A stretch of DNA of 64,000 bases from Actinomycetes bacterium. GTDB lineage: Bacteria; Actinomycetota; Thermoleophilia; BMS3ABIN01. Location: positions 1 to 64,000 of the forward strand of contig JAJYXB010000007.1 of NCBI GenBank assembly GCA_021791195.1, read 5' to 3'. Shown piece after piece: positions 51,322 to 59,667 of this stretch (positions within the stretch are counted from its first letter, which is position 1; every line of letters begins with the position of its first letter). Under the pieces are notes generated by a model. It made no database searches, was not told the DNA's origin, and was given only the letters and a program-made list of their open reading frames with translations. A program made the position numbers and the translations under genes.

Positions 51322-52095
51322 CTAGCTGCCGACGGCTGACAGAGGCTTCAGCCCCACGAGCATCGCCCGGACGTTATCCCAGTCCCAGCCGGTCCACGTT
51401 CCGGTGGACATGCTGTAGTAAAGGTCATGGGGCTGGCCGGCGGCGTCCTTGTACTGGCTTTTCCAGACCACGATGTAAGTCTCCGCTTTAATGATGTTTG
51501 TCGTCCTGACCGCCTCGCTTCCCTGCAGATAATCGCGGGTACGGTGCCAGTAGACCTGGTAATCGACGCCGTTCACATGTTCGCTGGTAACGTAGTACCC
51601 TGCCAGCGAACTGCTGTTGGAGCCGGTCTGGTTAAAAGTGAGCGTGCGGCGCTGGTTCGCCGGATCGTAGTACCTGTAACTGTAGTAACCAACAGGGTCG
51701 CCGGCGGTCTTCCCCGAGCCTATGGTATCCGGGTCCAGCTTCATGCCGGACGGCAGCTGGGTGGGAACCATAACGGGATAGGGCACGGTCTGTTGCAGAG
51801 CGATCAGCGCTTTCATCTCGTTCGGCGCCGGGGTGCCGCTTGCGCTCTTCAGGTCGGGATTGAGCGCAATCCCCGCCGGCGCTGGCGCCAGCGTCGTCGC
51901 CGTAGCGGCGGGCAGGCTCTGCGTGTGCGGGGTAGTGATCCCGGAGTTGGAACTGCCACATCCGGCGAACAGCAATGCGATCATCAACGCCGCCGTGAGC
52001 GTCAGCAGCCGGGAAAAACGGCGCCGGATGCCACTGTGCGGCAAAATCCGGGTGATTTTCCCCTGGGAACTGCGGAAGTCAGATTTAACTTGCAT
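51322..52095 (-). CDS. Secreted lipoprotein, hypothetical
   Basis: The 257 residues have a basic N-terminus, a hydrophobic signal and the lipobox LLFAGC. A Thr/Pro/Ala linker and a domain with ALQQTVPYPVMVPTQLPSGM follow, then GYYSYRYYDPAN and Trp-rich strands. This resembles DUF4367-like or anti-sigma sensor domains of Gram-positive bacteria, but the match is only general. The start is set at ATG 52095 (MQVKSDF), which has GGAG eight bases upstream. The frame stays open 48 codons further. It stands alone between convergent idh and a divergent small gene. Confidence 0.65.
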   Translation of the reverse strand: MQVKSDFRSSQGKITRILPHSGIRRRFSRLLTLTAALMIALLFAGCGSSNSGITTPHTQSLPAATATTLAPAPAGIALNPDLKSASGTPAPNEMKALIALQQTVPYPVMVPTQLPSGMKLDPDTIGSGKTAGDPVGYYSYRYYDPANQRRTLTFNQTGSNSSSLAGYYVTSEHVNGVDYQVYWHRTRDYLQGSEAVRTTNIIKAETYIVVWKSQYKDAAGQPHDLYYSMSTGTWTGWDWDNVRAMLVGLKPLSAVGS

Positions 52096-52373
52096 GACGC
52101 GATCTCCGTCCATCACCGTCAGATCACGAATATGATAGCAGAACGCCATCCGCCGGGAAAATTTCGCATTGACAAAAACTAAAGAGGATATCAAAAATGG
52201 GATTGCCTTCACCGATCCTCCGTATCCGGAAAAGCTCATGTCCTGTCGAAAAAAAATCCACCAATTTGCGAAAATGGAATTTATGCAGGTATTGAAAGAG
52301 AGCGGCGATGCCGGTAAGATTCATACCCCACCATCCACGGCAGAAGGAGGAAAAAACGGTCTTAGGAACTGGC

Positions 52374-52559
52374 ATGCCCAGGCCCCAGGAGAAATCATCC
52401 GGTCAAGCCGGCAATGAACCGATCGCCGAGATCTCCTGTGAGACCTGTTTTTTCGGACAGAGCGGACTGTGCTCGCTGCCAAAGGAAGAGGCGTGTCCTA
52501 CTTTCAGGGCTGGCTGGCTGGTGAAAGTGCCGGCGGCAAAAGCGGCTGAAAGGCGCTGA
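52374..52559 (+). CDS. Small four-cysteine protein, hypothetical
   Basis: The 61 residues hold a compact cysteine pattern, SCETCFFGQSGLCSLP then ACPTFR (C-x2-C-x7-C-x7-C). Such spacing suggests a zinc ribbon or Fe-S site. The start at ATG 52374 has AGGA six bases upstream; the open frame begins earlier at 52308. It converges with the universal stress gene. The stretch 52096-52373 otherwise holds a TTGACA box near 52169 and no convincing gene. Confidence 0.55.
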   Translation: MPRPQEKSSGQAGNEPIAEISCETCFFGQSGLCSLPKEEACPTFRAGWLVKVPAAKAAERR

Positions 52560-52565
52560 AGCCGT

Positions 52566-52997
52566 TTATTCCCGGGGGGAGTGCTTGATAATCAGCACGG
52601 GACAGGTCGCTTTCTGAACCACCCGGTAACTGACGCTTCCCAGCAACATGCCTCTGAATTCACTCAAACCCCTGCTGCCCAGGACCAGCAGGTCGACTCC
52701 CTCTTTTTCAGCGACAGCCACGATCGCGGTGCCGATCGCTTCGGGGGGATAGTCGATCTCGACGCGGGTGTGGACTTTTGCTCCGGAGCCTCTGAACTCT
52801 TTGGCCGCCTCGTGTACGATTGTTTCGGCCGTCTCCCGGTTGGTGTCCTTGACGTCGATGTCAGCCGTGCAGCCGGGGCAGATGTGCACCAGCAACACTT
52901 CCGCGGCGCTAACCTTCTTCGCCAGTTCAGCGGCATGTGCCACCGCGGCTTTGGCATTATCGGAACCATCGGTCGCTACCATGATCTTGCTAAACAT
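52566..52997 (-). CDS. Universal stress protein, UspA family
   Basis: The 143 residues begin MFSKIMVATDGSDNAKAAVAHA and close with the ATP-binding signature GSRGLSEFRGMLLGSVSYRVVQKATCPVLII (G-x2-G-x9-G-[ST]). This predicts an ATP-binding, homodimeric UspA. It is induced by starvation or hypoxia in many actinobacteria. The start at 52997 overlaps the end of ileS by eight bases; GGGGT precedes it. An Asp- and Cys-bearing loop (CPGCTADIDVKD) is unusual. Confidence 0.9.
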   Translation of the reverse strand: MFSKIMVATDGSDNAKAAVAHAAELAKKVSAAEVLLVHICPGCTADIDVKDTNRETAETIVHEAAKEFRGSGAKVHTRVEIDYPPEAIGTAIVAVAEKEGVDLLVLGSRGLSEFRGMLLGSVSYRVVQKATCPVLIIKHSPRE

Positions 52998-55900
52998 CTG
53001 TACCCCGTTTCTGGATAATCGATCCCGTGCGGGCGATAGACACTTCCAGCGTCTCGCCGTCGACAGCGATCTCGTGCACCGGCGCGCCGGGCGCCGCCGC
53101 GCCGCCTGCGAAACTAAGCTCGCGGCAGAGCGTCTCCGTCCGGAAGAAGTCGGCATGTTCGCGGACCGCCTGCGCCAGCACGCCGGCGCCAGCGATGCTT
53201 ACAGCTATTGTATCCTCAATCCTGAAGCCTGAATCCTTGCGCAGGCCCTGGACCTTGTGCACCAGCTCGCGGGCGAGGCCCTCACGCCGGAGTTCATCGG
53301 TCACCACCGTGTCGATGCCGACGGCGCGGCCGCCGCTCTGCTCGGTCGAATATCCTTCACGGCCGGATTCCTCCACCAGGATCTCGTCACGCGACAGCAC
53401 CTCCTCACGGCCAGCGACCATGATGCCCAGCTCGCCGTCGGTTTCCAGCCGGTCCAGGGTGTGCGACGGGTCCAGCGCCGCGATGGCGGCGTCGACCTGG
53501 GGGCGCCTGGCGCCGAAGCGCGGGCCGAGCTTCTGCAGGTTCGGTTTCAGACGGATCTGGAGCAGGCCGGCCGCATCAGCGGCATAACTGATCCGTTTCA
53601 CGTTCAGTTCATCGGCGACCAGCTGTTCGAGCTGCTTCAAGGCCTGCTGCTCTTCGGCCGGCGCCACGATGACAGCTTCGGCCAGCGGCTGCCGCGTCTT
53701 GACGCCCGCCTTGTTGCGGGCGGCGCGGCCGAGGTTTACCACTCGCCGTACCTGCTCCATTTCAAAAAGCAGCTCATCGTCCACCAGCGCCGCGTCGCTG
53801 ACCGGGTAATCGCACAGATGAACGCTCTCCGGTCCGCCGGCGCCGCCGGAGAGCGCCAGATTGCGGTAGATCTCCTCGGCGAGGAACGGCGTATAGGGGG
53901 CCAGCAGTTTGGCCACGTTCACCAGGCACTCATGCAGCGTCAGATAGGCGCTCAGCTTGTCCACGTCCCCCTCGCTCTTCCAGAAGCGGCGGCGGCTGCG
54001 GCGCACGTACCAGTTGGAGAGATCGTCGACAAATTCCTGAATGGCGCGGCCGCTGGCGGTAACTTCGTAGTCGTCCAGGCCGGCCCGAACCTGGCCTGTC
54101 AGCCGGTGCAGACGAGCGATGATCCAGCGGTCGAGCAGCGGCCGTGCCGCTACCGGCAGCGCGTGATCACCGGGGTTGAAGGCGTCGATGCTGGCGTAAA
54201 CGACAAAAAATGAATAAGTATTCCAAAGTGTCAACAGGAACTTGCGCACGACCTCGTCGATCGCCTCGGGAAAGAAGCGCCGCGGATACCAGGGGGAGCT
54301 GACCGTGAACAGGTACCAGCGGAAAGCGTCGGCGCCCTGCTTGTCGAGCACCTGCCAGGGCTCGACCACATTGCCCCTGGACTTGCTCATCTTCTGGCCT
54401 TCGCGGTCGAGGATGTGCCCCAGGCAGACGACGTTGCGGTAGCTGGACTTGCCGAACAGCAGGGTGCTCACCGCCATCAGGCTGTAGAACCAGCCGCGGG
54501 TCTGGTCGATCGCCTCGCATATGAAGTCAGCCGGGAAGCGGGACTTAAACAGCTCCTTGTTCTCGAACGGATAATGCCACTGCGCCACCGGCATGCTGCC
54601 GGAATCAAACCAGGCGTCGATCACCTCCAGCACCCGCGTCATCTCACCACCGCATTCGGGACACCTGAGCTTCACCTCATCGATGAAAGGGCGGTGCAGA
54701 TCGATGTTCGCGCCGGGGTCCGCCACCGCCATCTCGCGCATCTCCGCCACGCTGCCGACACAGTGATCGTGCCCTTCGTCGCAGCGCCAGACCGGGAGCG
54801 GCGTGCCCCAGTAGCGCTCACGAGAGAGCGCCCAGTCGATGTTGTTCTTCAGCCAGTTGCCGAAGCGGCCATGCTTGATGTGCTCCGGATACCAGTTGAC
54901 CGATTCGTTAGCCTTAAGCAGCTCTTCCTTGACCGCAGTCGTCCTGATGTACCAGCTGGCCTTGGCGTAATAGATGAGCGCCGTATCGCAGCGCCAGCAG
55001 TGTGGATAGGAGTGCTCATAGGGGACTTGGGCCAGCAGCAGGCCGCGCTGCTGAAGCTCCAGGATTATCTCGGCGTCGGCATCCTTGACGAACTGGCCGG
55101 TCCACGGCCTGACACGCGCGTCGAAGCGGCCCTCCTCATCGACAGGATTGATAACCGGCAGATCGTTGGCACGGCCGACTTCCATGTCGTCCGCGCCGAA
55201 AGCGGGGGCGATATGCACGATGCCAGTGCCCTCCTCGGCCGAGACGAAGTCCGCCGCCACGATAAAATGAGCTTTCTTTTCCGGCGCGACAAAATCATAG
55301 GGAGGGATGTAAGCGCGCCCGGTCAGTTCCGCCGCCGGGATCTCGCGCACGATCCGCACATCCTCGCCGAAAAGTTTTTCCGCCAGATTCCTGGCCATGA
55401 TCAGGCGGCTGCCTTCCCGTTCAACCTCGGCGTAGGTTATGGCGGGGCTGATAGCGGCGGCGACGTTGCTGATCAGCGTCCAGGGCGTGGTCGTCCAGAC
55501 CAGCAGCGACAACTCGGGGTCATCCGCCAGCGGAAAGCGCACATAGATGGAGGGGTCCTCGACCGTCTTGTAGCCCTGGTCGACCTCGTGGCTGGAAAGG
55601 GAGGTGCCGCAGCGGGCGCAGTAGGGCACCACCTTGTAGTCGTAATAAAGCAGTCCCCGGTCCCAGATCTGCCTCAGGTTCCACCAGACGCTTTCGATGT
55701 AATCGTTGCTGAGCGTGTAGTAGGCGTCCCTGGTGTCGATCCAGAAGCCGATCCGCTCCGTGAGCCGCTCCCACTCCTCGAGGTACCGGTAGATGCTCTC
55801 GCGGCAAAGGCGGTTGAACTCGGCGATGCCTACCTTCTCGATGTCGCGCTTGCCGCTGATGCCGAGCTGCTTCTCTACCTCCAGCTCGACCGGCAGGCCG

Positions 55901-56193
55901 TGTGTGTCCCAGCCGGCCTTGCGGGGGACGTGGTAGCCGCACATGGTCTTGTAACGCGGAAAGATATCCTTGAAGATGCGTGAGAGCACATGGTGCGAGC
56001 CCGGCTTGCCGTTGGCCGTGGGCGGCCCTTCGTAAAAGACGAATTCATCCCGCCCCTGCCGCAGCTCCATGCTCTTCTCGAAGATGCGGTTTTCTTTCCA
56101 GAAGGAAAGGATCTCCTCTTCCAGCCTGGGAAAGCTGACCCGTGGAGATACCTGTTTGTAAATCTGGTTTTGCTGTTTGTCGCCGTCGCTCAT
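52990..56193 (-). CDS. ileS: Isoleucyl-tRNA synthetase, type 2, with GSHH signature
   Basis: This 1067-residue class I synthetase charges tRNA-Ile. It is of the eukaryote-like type 2 (IleRS2), shown by its length, its long C-terminal domain and motifs such as WVRRSRRRFW-like YVRRSRRRFWKSEGD. The active-site signature, normally HIGH, reads GSHH (KPGSHHVLSRIFKD); KMSKS is intact (GQKMSKSRGN). A zinc site CARCGTS and a second CPECGGEM are visible, and an editing domain is present (WTTTPWTLISN). Type 2 enzymes tolerate mupirocin. I recall that GxHH variants have been described as especially resistant. The usp gene overlaps its 3' end. Confidence 0.95.
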   Translation of the reverse strand: MSDGDKQQNQIYKQVSPRVSFPRLEEEILSFWKENRIFEKSMELRQGRDEFVFYEGPPTANGKPGSHHVLSRIFKDIFPRYKTMCGYHVPRKAGWDTHGLPVELEVEKQLGISGKRDIEKVGIAEFNRLCRESIYRYLEEWERLTERIGFWIDTRDAYYTLSNDYIESVWWNLRQIWDRGLLYYDYKVVPYCARCGTSLSSHEVDQGYKTVEDPSIYVRFPLADDPELSLLVWTTTPWTLISNVAAAISPAITYAEVEREGSRLIMARNLAEKLFGEDVRIVREIPAAELTGRAYIPPYDFVAPEKKAHFIVAADFVSAEEGTGIVHIAPAFGADDMEVGRANDLPVINPVDEEGRFDARVRPWTGQFVKDADAEIILELQQRGLLLAQVPYEHSYPHCWRCDTALIYYAKASWYIRTTAVKEELLKANESVNWYPEHIKHGRFGNWLKNNIDWALSRERYWGTPLPVWRCDEGHDHCVGSVAEMREMAVADPGANIDLHRPFIDEVKLRCPECGGEMTRVLEVIDAWFDSGSMPVAQWHYPFENKELFKSRFPADFICEAIDQTRGWFYSLMAVSTLLFGKSSYRNVVCLGHILDREGQKMSKSRGNVVEPWQVLDKQGADAFRWYLFTVSSPWYPRRFFPEAIDEVVRKFLLTLWNTYSFFVVYASIDAFNPGDHALPVAARPLLDRWIIARLHRLTGQVRAGLDDYEVTASGRAIQEFVDDLSNWYVRRSRRRFWKSEGDVDKLSAYLTLHECLVNVAKLLAPYTPFLAEEIYRNLALSGGAGGPESVHLCDYPVSDAALVDDELLFEMEQVRRVVNLGRAARNKAGVKTRQPLAEAVIVAPAEEQQALKQLEQLVADELNVKRISYAADAAGLLQIRLKPNLQKLGPRFGARRPQVDAAIAALDPSHTLDRLETDGELGIMVAGREEVLSRDEILVEESGREGYSTEQSGGRAVGIDTVVTDELRREGLARELVHKVQGLRKDSGFRIEDTIAVSIAGAGVLAQAVREHADFFRTETLCRELSFAGGAAAPGAPVHEIAVDGETLEVSIARTGSIIQKRGTDV

Positions 56194-56317
56194 GGGTTTT
56201 GGTCGGTGCGCGGCAAGGACTGTTTCACGCCGCGGTCAGGGACACTACAATATACGTAGTATGTGACCCTTTTTGCAACTTTGGCGGGGCTGCTGCCGGG
56301 GTATATCATGTGTATCA

Positions 56318-56803
56318 ATGAACGGCGGGCAAGACGTGAGAACCGGTCTGTCAAAAAAAGCCGGACTGCTGGCTTTGCTGGTTGTCGCGTCCGTGGTTTT
56401 ACTGCTGATCGTGCGCGCTCATGGTGATGACGGCGGCGACGCCAGCGCCGTGGCGGCGATAACCGACATGGAGCACCCGGCGCACCGCCTGGCCGATGTG
56501 CCCGGCGCGGCGTTCGTAAGCGTTTTTGTCTACGATGCCAACGGCGGCGTATCCTCGTTCATGGTCGGCGGCGGCACCGGTGAATTCTTGCAGATGGCGG
56601 CTGCGGTCGGCCGGGCGCAAACCGTCGACGGGAGCGAGGACGCTTCATTCGGGGATCTGCTGGTCTTTTCCTTCGGGGGCAACGACACCCTCGAGGTCCC
56701 GTATTCAGTCAGCCGCAACCTGCTTGACTTCAACGGCGCCGTCTACAGGCCCGCGGCCGATCTGGCGCCCCTGATCACAAAGGTGGAAAACAGGCTCACA
56801 TGA
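56318..56803 (+). CDS. Membrane-anchored small protein, hypothetical
   Basis: The 161 residues have one N-terminal helix (about 16-35, LLALLVVASVVLLLIV), then an extracytoplasmic domain with AAFVSVFVYDANGGVSSFMVGGG and DLLVFSFGGNDTLEVPYS. No family is recognised. ATG 56318 is used; a GTG six codons later is possible. It overlaps the cysteine desulfurase start by four bases, so the two are coupled. Confidence 0.6.
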   Translation: MNGGQDVRTGLSKKAGLLALLVVASVVLLLIVRAHGDDGGDASAVAAITDMEHPAHRLADVPGAAFVSVFVYDANGGVSSFMVGGGTGEFLQMAAAVGRAQTVDGSEDASFGDLLVFSFGGNDTLEVPYSVSRNLLDFNGAVYRPAADLAPLITKVENRLT

Positions 56804-57945
56804 CGATCTATCTGGACAATGCCGCCAGCAGCTGTCCCAAACCGGAAAGCGTGATCCGCGCGGTCAACGATTGCATGATCGATGCCTGCGCCAATCCGGG
56901 CAGGGGAGCGCACCGGAAGGCGGTGGCGGCCGCGAGGATCATTTTCAGAACCAGGCAGCAGGCAGCCCAGTTTCTGGGAGTCGCCGACAGCGTCAACATA
57001 ATCTTCACCCAGAATGCCACCGATTCGCTCAACATGGCGCTGCACGGCTTTCTCCGCCCCGGTGACCACGTGGTCACCTCTTCGGTGGAGCACAATGCCG
57101 TTCTGCGGCCGCTCAAGGTTCTGGCGCGCGAGGGGATAGAGGTGTCATTCGCGCCGGCAGACGCTGCCGGCCGGGTCGAATCAGATGCGGTGCTGGATCT
57201 GGTGAAGCCGCAAACGCGGCTGGTGGTGCTGACGCATTCGTCCAACATCACCGGCGCGGTGCTGCCCATCGCCGAGCTGGCGCGGGAGCTGGCCGCAGGA
57301 AACGTGCCCCTGCTGGTGGACGGCGCTCAGAGCGCCGGGACGCTCCCGCTGGACATGGAACAGATGCCGGTGAGCATGCTGGCGCTGACCGGCCACAAAG
57401 GGCTGCTGGGACCACAGGGGGTGGGACTGCTTTACCTCGCGCCCGGGATCGGGCTGCGCTCGCTGCGTCAGGGAGGCACCGGCAGCAGTTCGGAGCAGGA
57501 ACAGGACGAACTGGAGCGGCCGGACCGCTACGAGTGCGGCACCTTCAACACGCCAGGGATCGCCGGCCTGGGCGCCGGCATCCAGTACCTGCAGGAACAG
57601 GGGATGGAACGGCTGGCGGCGCACAAGGCGGCGCTGACCGGGCGGCTGTACGAGGGGCTGGCCGGCATCGGGGGCGTAACGGTCTACGGACCGGGCGCCG
57701 GCGAGCGGCGGGGACCACTGGTTGCTTTCAATGTCGCTTCGCTGCCTTCCTCGGAGGTGGCGGCGAAGCTTGACCATGATTATGATATTGCCTCAAGGGC
57801 TGGCATCCATTGCGCACCGGGGGCGCATCGGGCGATGGGCACGCTTGGGCGCGGCGCAGTCAGGCTCAGCATCGGGCCCTTCAACACCGAAGAGGACATT
57901 GACGCTGCGGTGGCGGCGGTCACGGCGATCGCCGCTGCTGTCTGA
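56800..57945 (+). CDS. Cysteine desulfurase family protein
   Basis: This 381-residue class V PLP enzyme takes sulfur from cysteine as a persulfide. It has YLDNAASSCPKPESV at the N-terminus, THSSNITGAVLPI, and the PLP lysine in TGHKGLLGPQG. The catalytic cysteine is in AGIHCAPGAHRAMGT, placed as in the SufS-like subgroup of bacterial anaerobes (TIGR01977-type). No scaffold gene (iscU/sufU) is adjacent, so it may serve selenium or tRNA thiolation rather than general Fe-S assembly. Confidence 0.88.
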   Translation: MTIYLDNAASSCPKPESVIRAVNDCMIDACANPGRGAHRKAVAAARIIFRTRQQAAQFLGVADSVNIIFTQNATDSLNMALHGFLRPGDHVVTSSVEHNAVLRPLKVLAREGIEVSFAPADAAGRVESDAVLDLVKPQTRLVVLTHSSNITGAVLPIAELARELAAGNVPLLVDGAQSAGTLPLDMEQMPVSMLALTGHKGLLGPQGVGLLYLAPGIGLRSLRQGGTGSSSEQEQDELERPDRYECGTFNTPGIAGLGAGIQYLQEQGMERLAAHKAALTGRLYEGLAGIGGVTVYGPGAGERRGPLVAFNVASLPSSEVAAKLDHDYDIASRAGIHCAPGAHRAMGTLGRGAVRLSIGPFNTEEDIDAAVAAVTAIAAAV

Positions 57946-57968
57946 AGGCTATCGGAACGGAGTCTGGC

Positions 57969-59051
57969 ATGGATGCGGAAATAAAAAAGTTTCAGGGGGA
58001 GGAGCAGCCGCTGCCGCGGTGCGCTTCGCTGGCGATCGGCAGCCTGCCGCATACCGATGTGGAGGCGGCGGTCGAACTGATGATCGCCCGCAATCCCGTC
58101 TGCCCGGCCTGGCCGCAGCTGCCCCGGCTCGATTTCCGTGAAGGGATGTACGCGCAGTACGCCGAGTGCATGCCGGCCGCGATAATCGACGCGGAGCGGA
58201 GGCGCGTCTGGTTCGACATGGAGAAGGCGCCCGCGGAGATGGCGGAATTCTATGAGCGGTACTTCGCCGGCGATGCCGGCCTGTGCGCCATTTCCGCGGA
58301 CTTTGCCCAAGGCTTTCGCCCCTTCATCGAACGGCTGCCACTGCCGCAGGCGCGGTTCCTCAAGGGCCAGGTGACCGGCCCGGCCAGCTTCGGGCTGACG
58401 GTCACCGATGCCGCGAACAAGCCGGTGCTTTATCACCCCGACCTGTTCGAGGCAGTCGTCAAGGCGCTGGCGCTGAAGGGTGGCTGGCAGGTGAGGCAGT
58501 TTCTGGATGCGGCCCCCGGCGCCAAACCGGTGATATTCTTTGATGAGCCCTACCTGACACAGGTGGGTTCGGCCGTGATCAGCCTGCCGGCGGAGCAGAT
58601 CGTGGCCAGCCTGAATGAGTGCTTTGCGCCGGTGCACGAACTCGGCGGCTACACTGGCACGCATGTCTGCGGCGGTACCGACTGGGGCTTGCTGGCCTCC
58701 ACCGAGGTGGACATCCTCCATTTCGACGCCGCCGATCATCAGCAGGAGCTGTTCTGCTACGAGGTCGAGCTGGCCGGCTTTCTGGAGCGCGGCGGCATGC
58801 TGGCCTGGGGCATGATCCCCACCGACGAGCGGTCTCTCCGGATGAGCGGGGCTGCCGTCGCCGAGCAGGTCATCAGGAGCGCGGAAAAAGTCGCGGCCTT
58901 TGCGCCAGCCGGCATCGACGAGCTCGAGGTGCTGCAGCACTCATTTGTATCCCAATCCTGCGGCCTCGGCTCACGCGATGCCGGGATTGCGGAGCGCTGC
59001 CTGGAGCTGGCGGCTGAAGCGTCAGATGCGCTTGACAGGCAAATATGTTAA
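57969..59051 (+). CDS. MetE-core/UROD-like putative methyltransferase
   Basis: The 360-residue protein has the uroporphyrinogen decarboxylase / cobalamin-independent methionine synthase barrel (SLAIGSLPHTDVEAAVELM, RFLKGQVTGPASFG, PVIFFDEPYL). Zinc ligands of MetE type can be recognised: His and Cys in GTHVCGGTDW and Cys in VSQSCGLGS. It lacks the N-terminal half of full MetE, as in archaeal core-MetE proteins that take methyl groups from corrinoid proteins. The methyl donor and product cannot be told. It is 23 bases after the cysteine desulfurase. Confidence 0.75.
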   Translation: MDAEIKKFQGEEQPLPRCASLAIGSLPHTDVEAAVELMIARNPVCPAWPQLPRLDFREGMYAQYAECMPAAIIDAERRRVWFDMEKAPAEMAEFYERYFAGDAGLCAISADFAQGFRPFIERLPLPQARFLKGQVTGPASFGLTVTDAANKPVLYHPDLFEAVVKALALKGGWQVRQFLDAAPGAKPVIFFDEPYLTQVGSAVISLPAEQIVASLNECFAPVHELGGYTGTHVCGGTDWGLLASTEVDILHFDAADHQQELFCYEVELAGFLERGGMLAWGMIPTDERSLRMSGAAVAEQVIRSAEKVAAFAPAGIDELEVLQHSFVSQSCGLGSRDAGIAERCLELAAEASDALDRQIC

Positions 59052-59054
59052 GCT

Positions 59055-59558
59055 ATGCTGCGGCTGTGGGATACAGTTTATACGGACAGAATTCCGGATT
59101 CTGAAGTACTCACAGGCGATGCCGCTTTGGACCCTGCACGTGAAAACATACTGCACGAGCGCCTGAGGCGCGCCGGCAAGCAGTTCGGAAAATACTGCGT
59201 TGTCGGCGGCATCGGTTTCATCATCAACCTCATCATCTTCGCCCTCCTTGCCAACGTGGCCCATGTGCACTACCAGATCGCTGCAACCATCTCGTTCACG
59301 GTAGCGGTGACAAACAATTTCCTCCTGAACAAGTACTGGACGTTCGAAAATCCCGAGGGGAACGGGCTGGTGCAGGCGAGCCGCTTCCTTGTCATCAGCG
59401 TGATGATCTGGGCGATCAACCTGCTCATACTGCACGTTTTGATCGAAAACGTGCACATGAACAGCAAAATCCTGGCTCAGGCGATCGCCATCGTGTTTGT
59501 CACGGTGCTGAATTTTACCGGCAACAAGATGTGGAGCTTCCGGCAGACGGCCGCTTGA
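59055..59558 (+). CDS. GtrA-family membrane protein
   Basis: The 167 residues carry an N-terminal cytoplasmic part and four helices of the GtrA/DPMS2 family (KYCVVGGIGFIINLIIFALL, FTVAVTNNFLLNKYWTFEN, ending VLNFTGNKMWSF). These proteins help to flip or handle lipid-linked sugars in wall glycosylation. The two GT87-type genes downstream fit that role. It starts three bases after the previous stop. Confidence 0.85.
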   Translation: MLRLWDTVYTDRIPDSEVLTGDAALDPARENILHERLRRAGKQFGKYCVVGGIGFIINLIIFALLANVAHVHYQIAATISFTVAVTNNFLLNKYWTFENPEGNGLVQASRFLVISVMIWAINLLILHVLIENVHMNSKILAQAIAIVFVTVLNFTGNKMWSFRQTAA

Positions 59559-59667
59559 ATCTCCCCGGTTTCGCCCCGGCATCCCTTCCGGTAACTTCCC
59601 TGATTGACTGTTTTCCCATCCGGTATGATTATTGCTGGCGACCGGACGTTTCCAGGCAGGTGATCTG

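Noticed and set aside
54415-55983. Open frame of 522 codons on the plus strand
   Set aside because: It is antisense to ileS, whose motifs are complete on the other strand.
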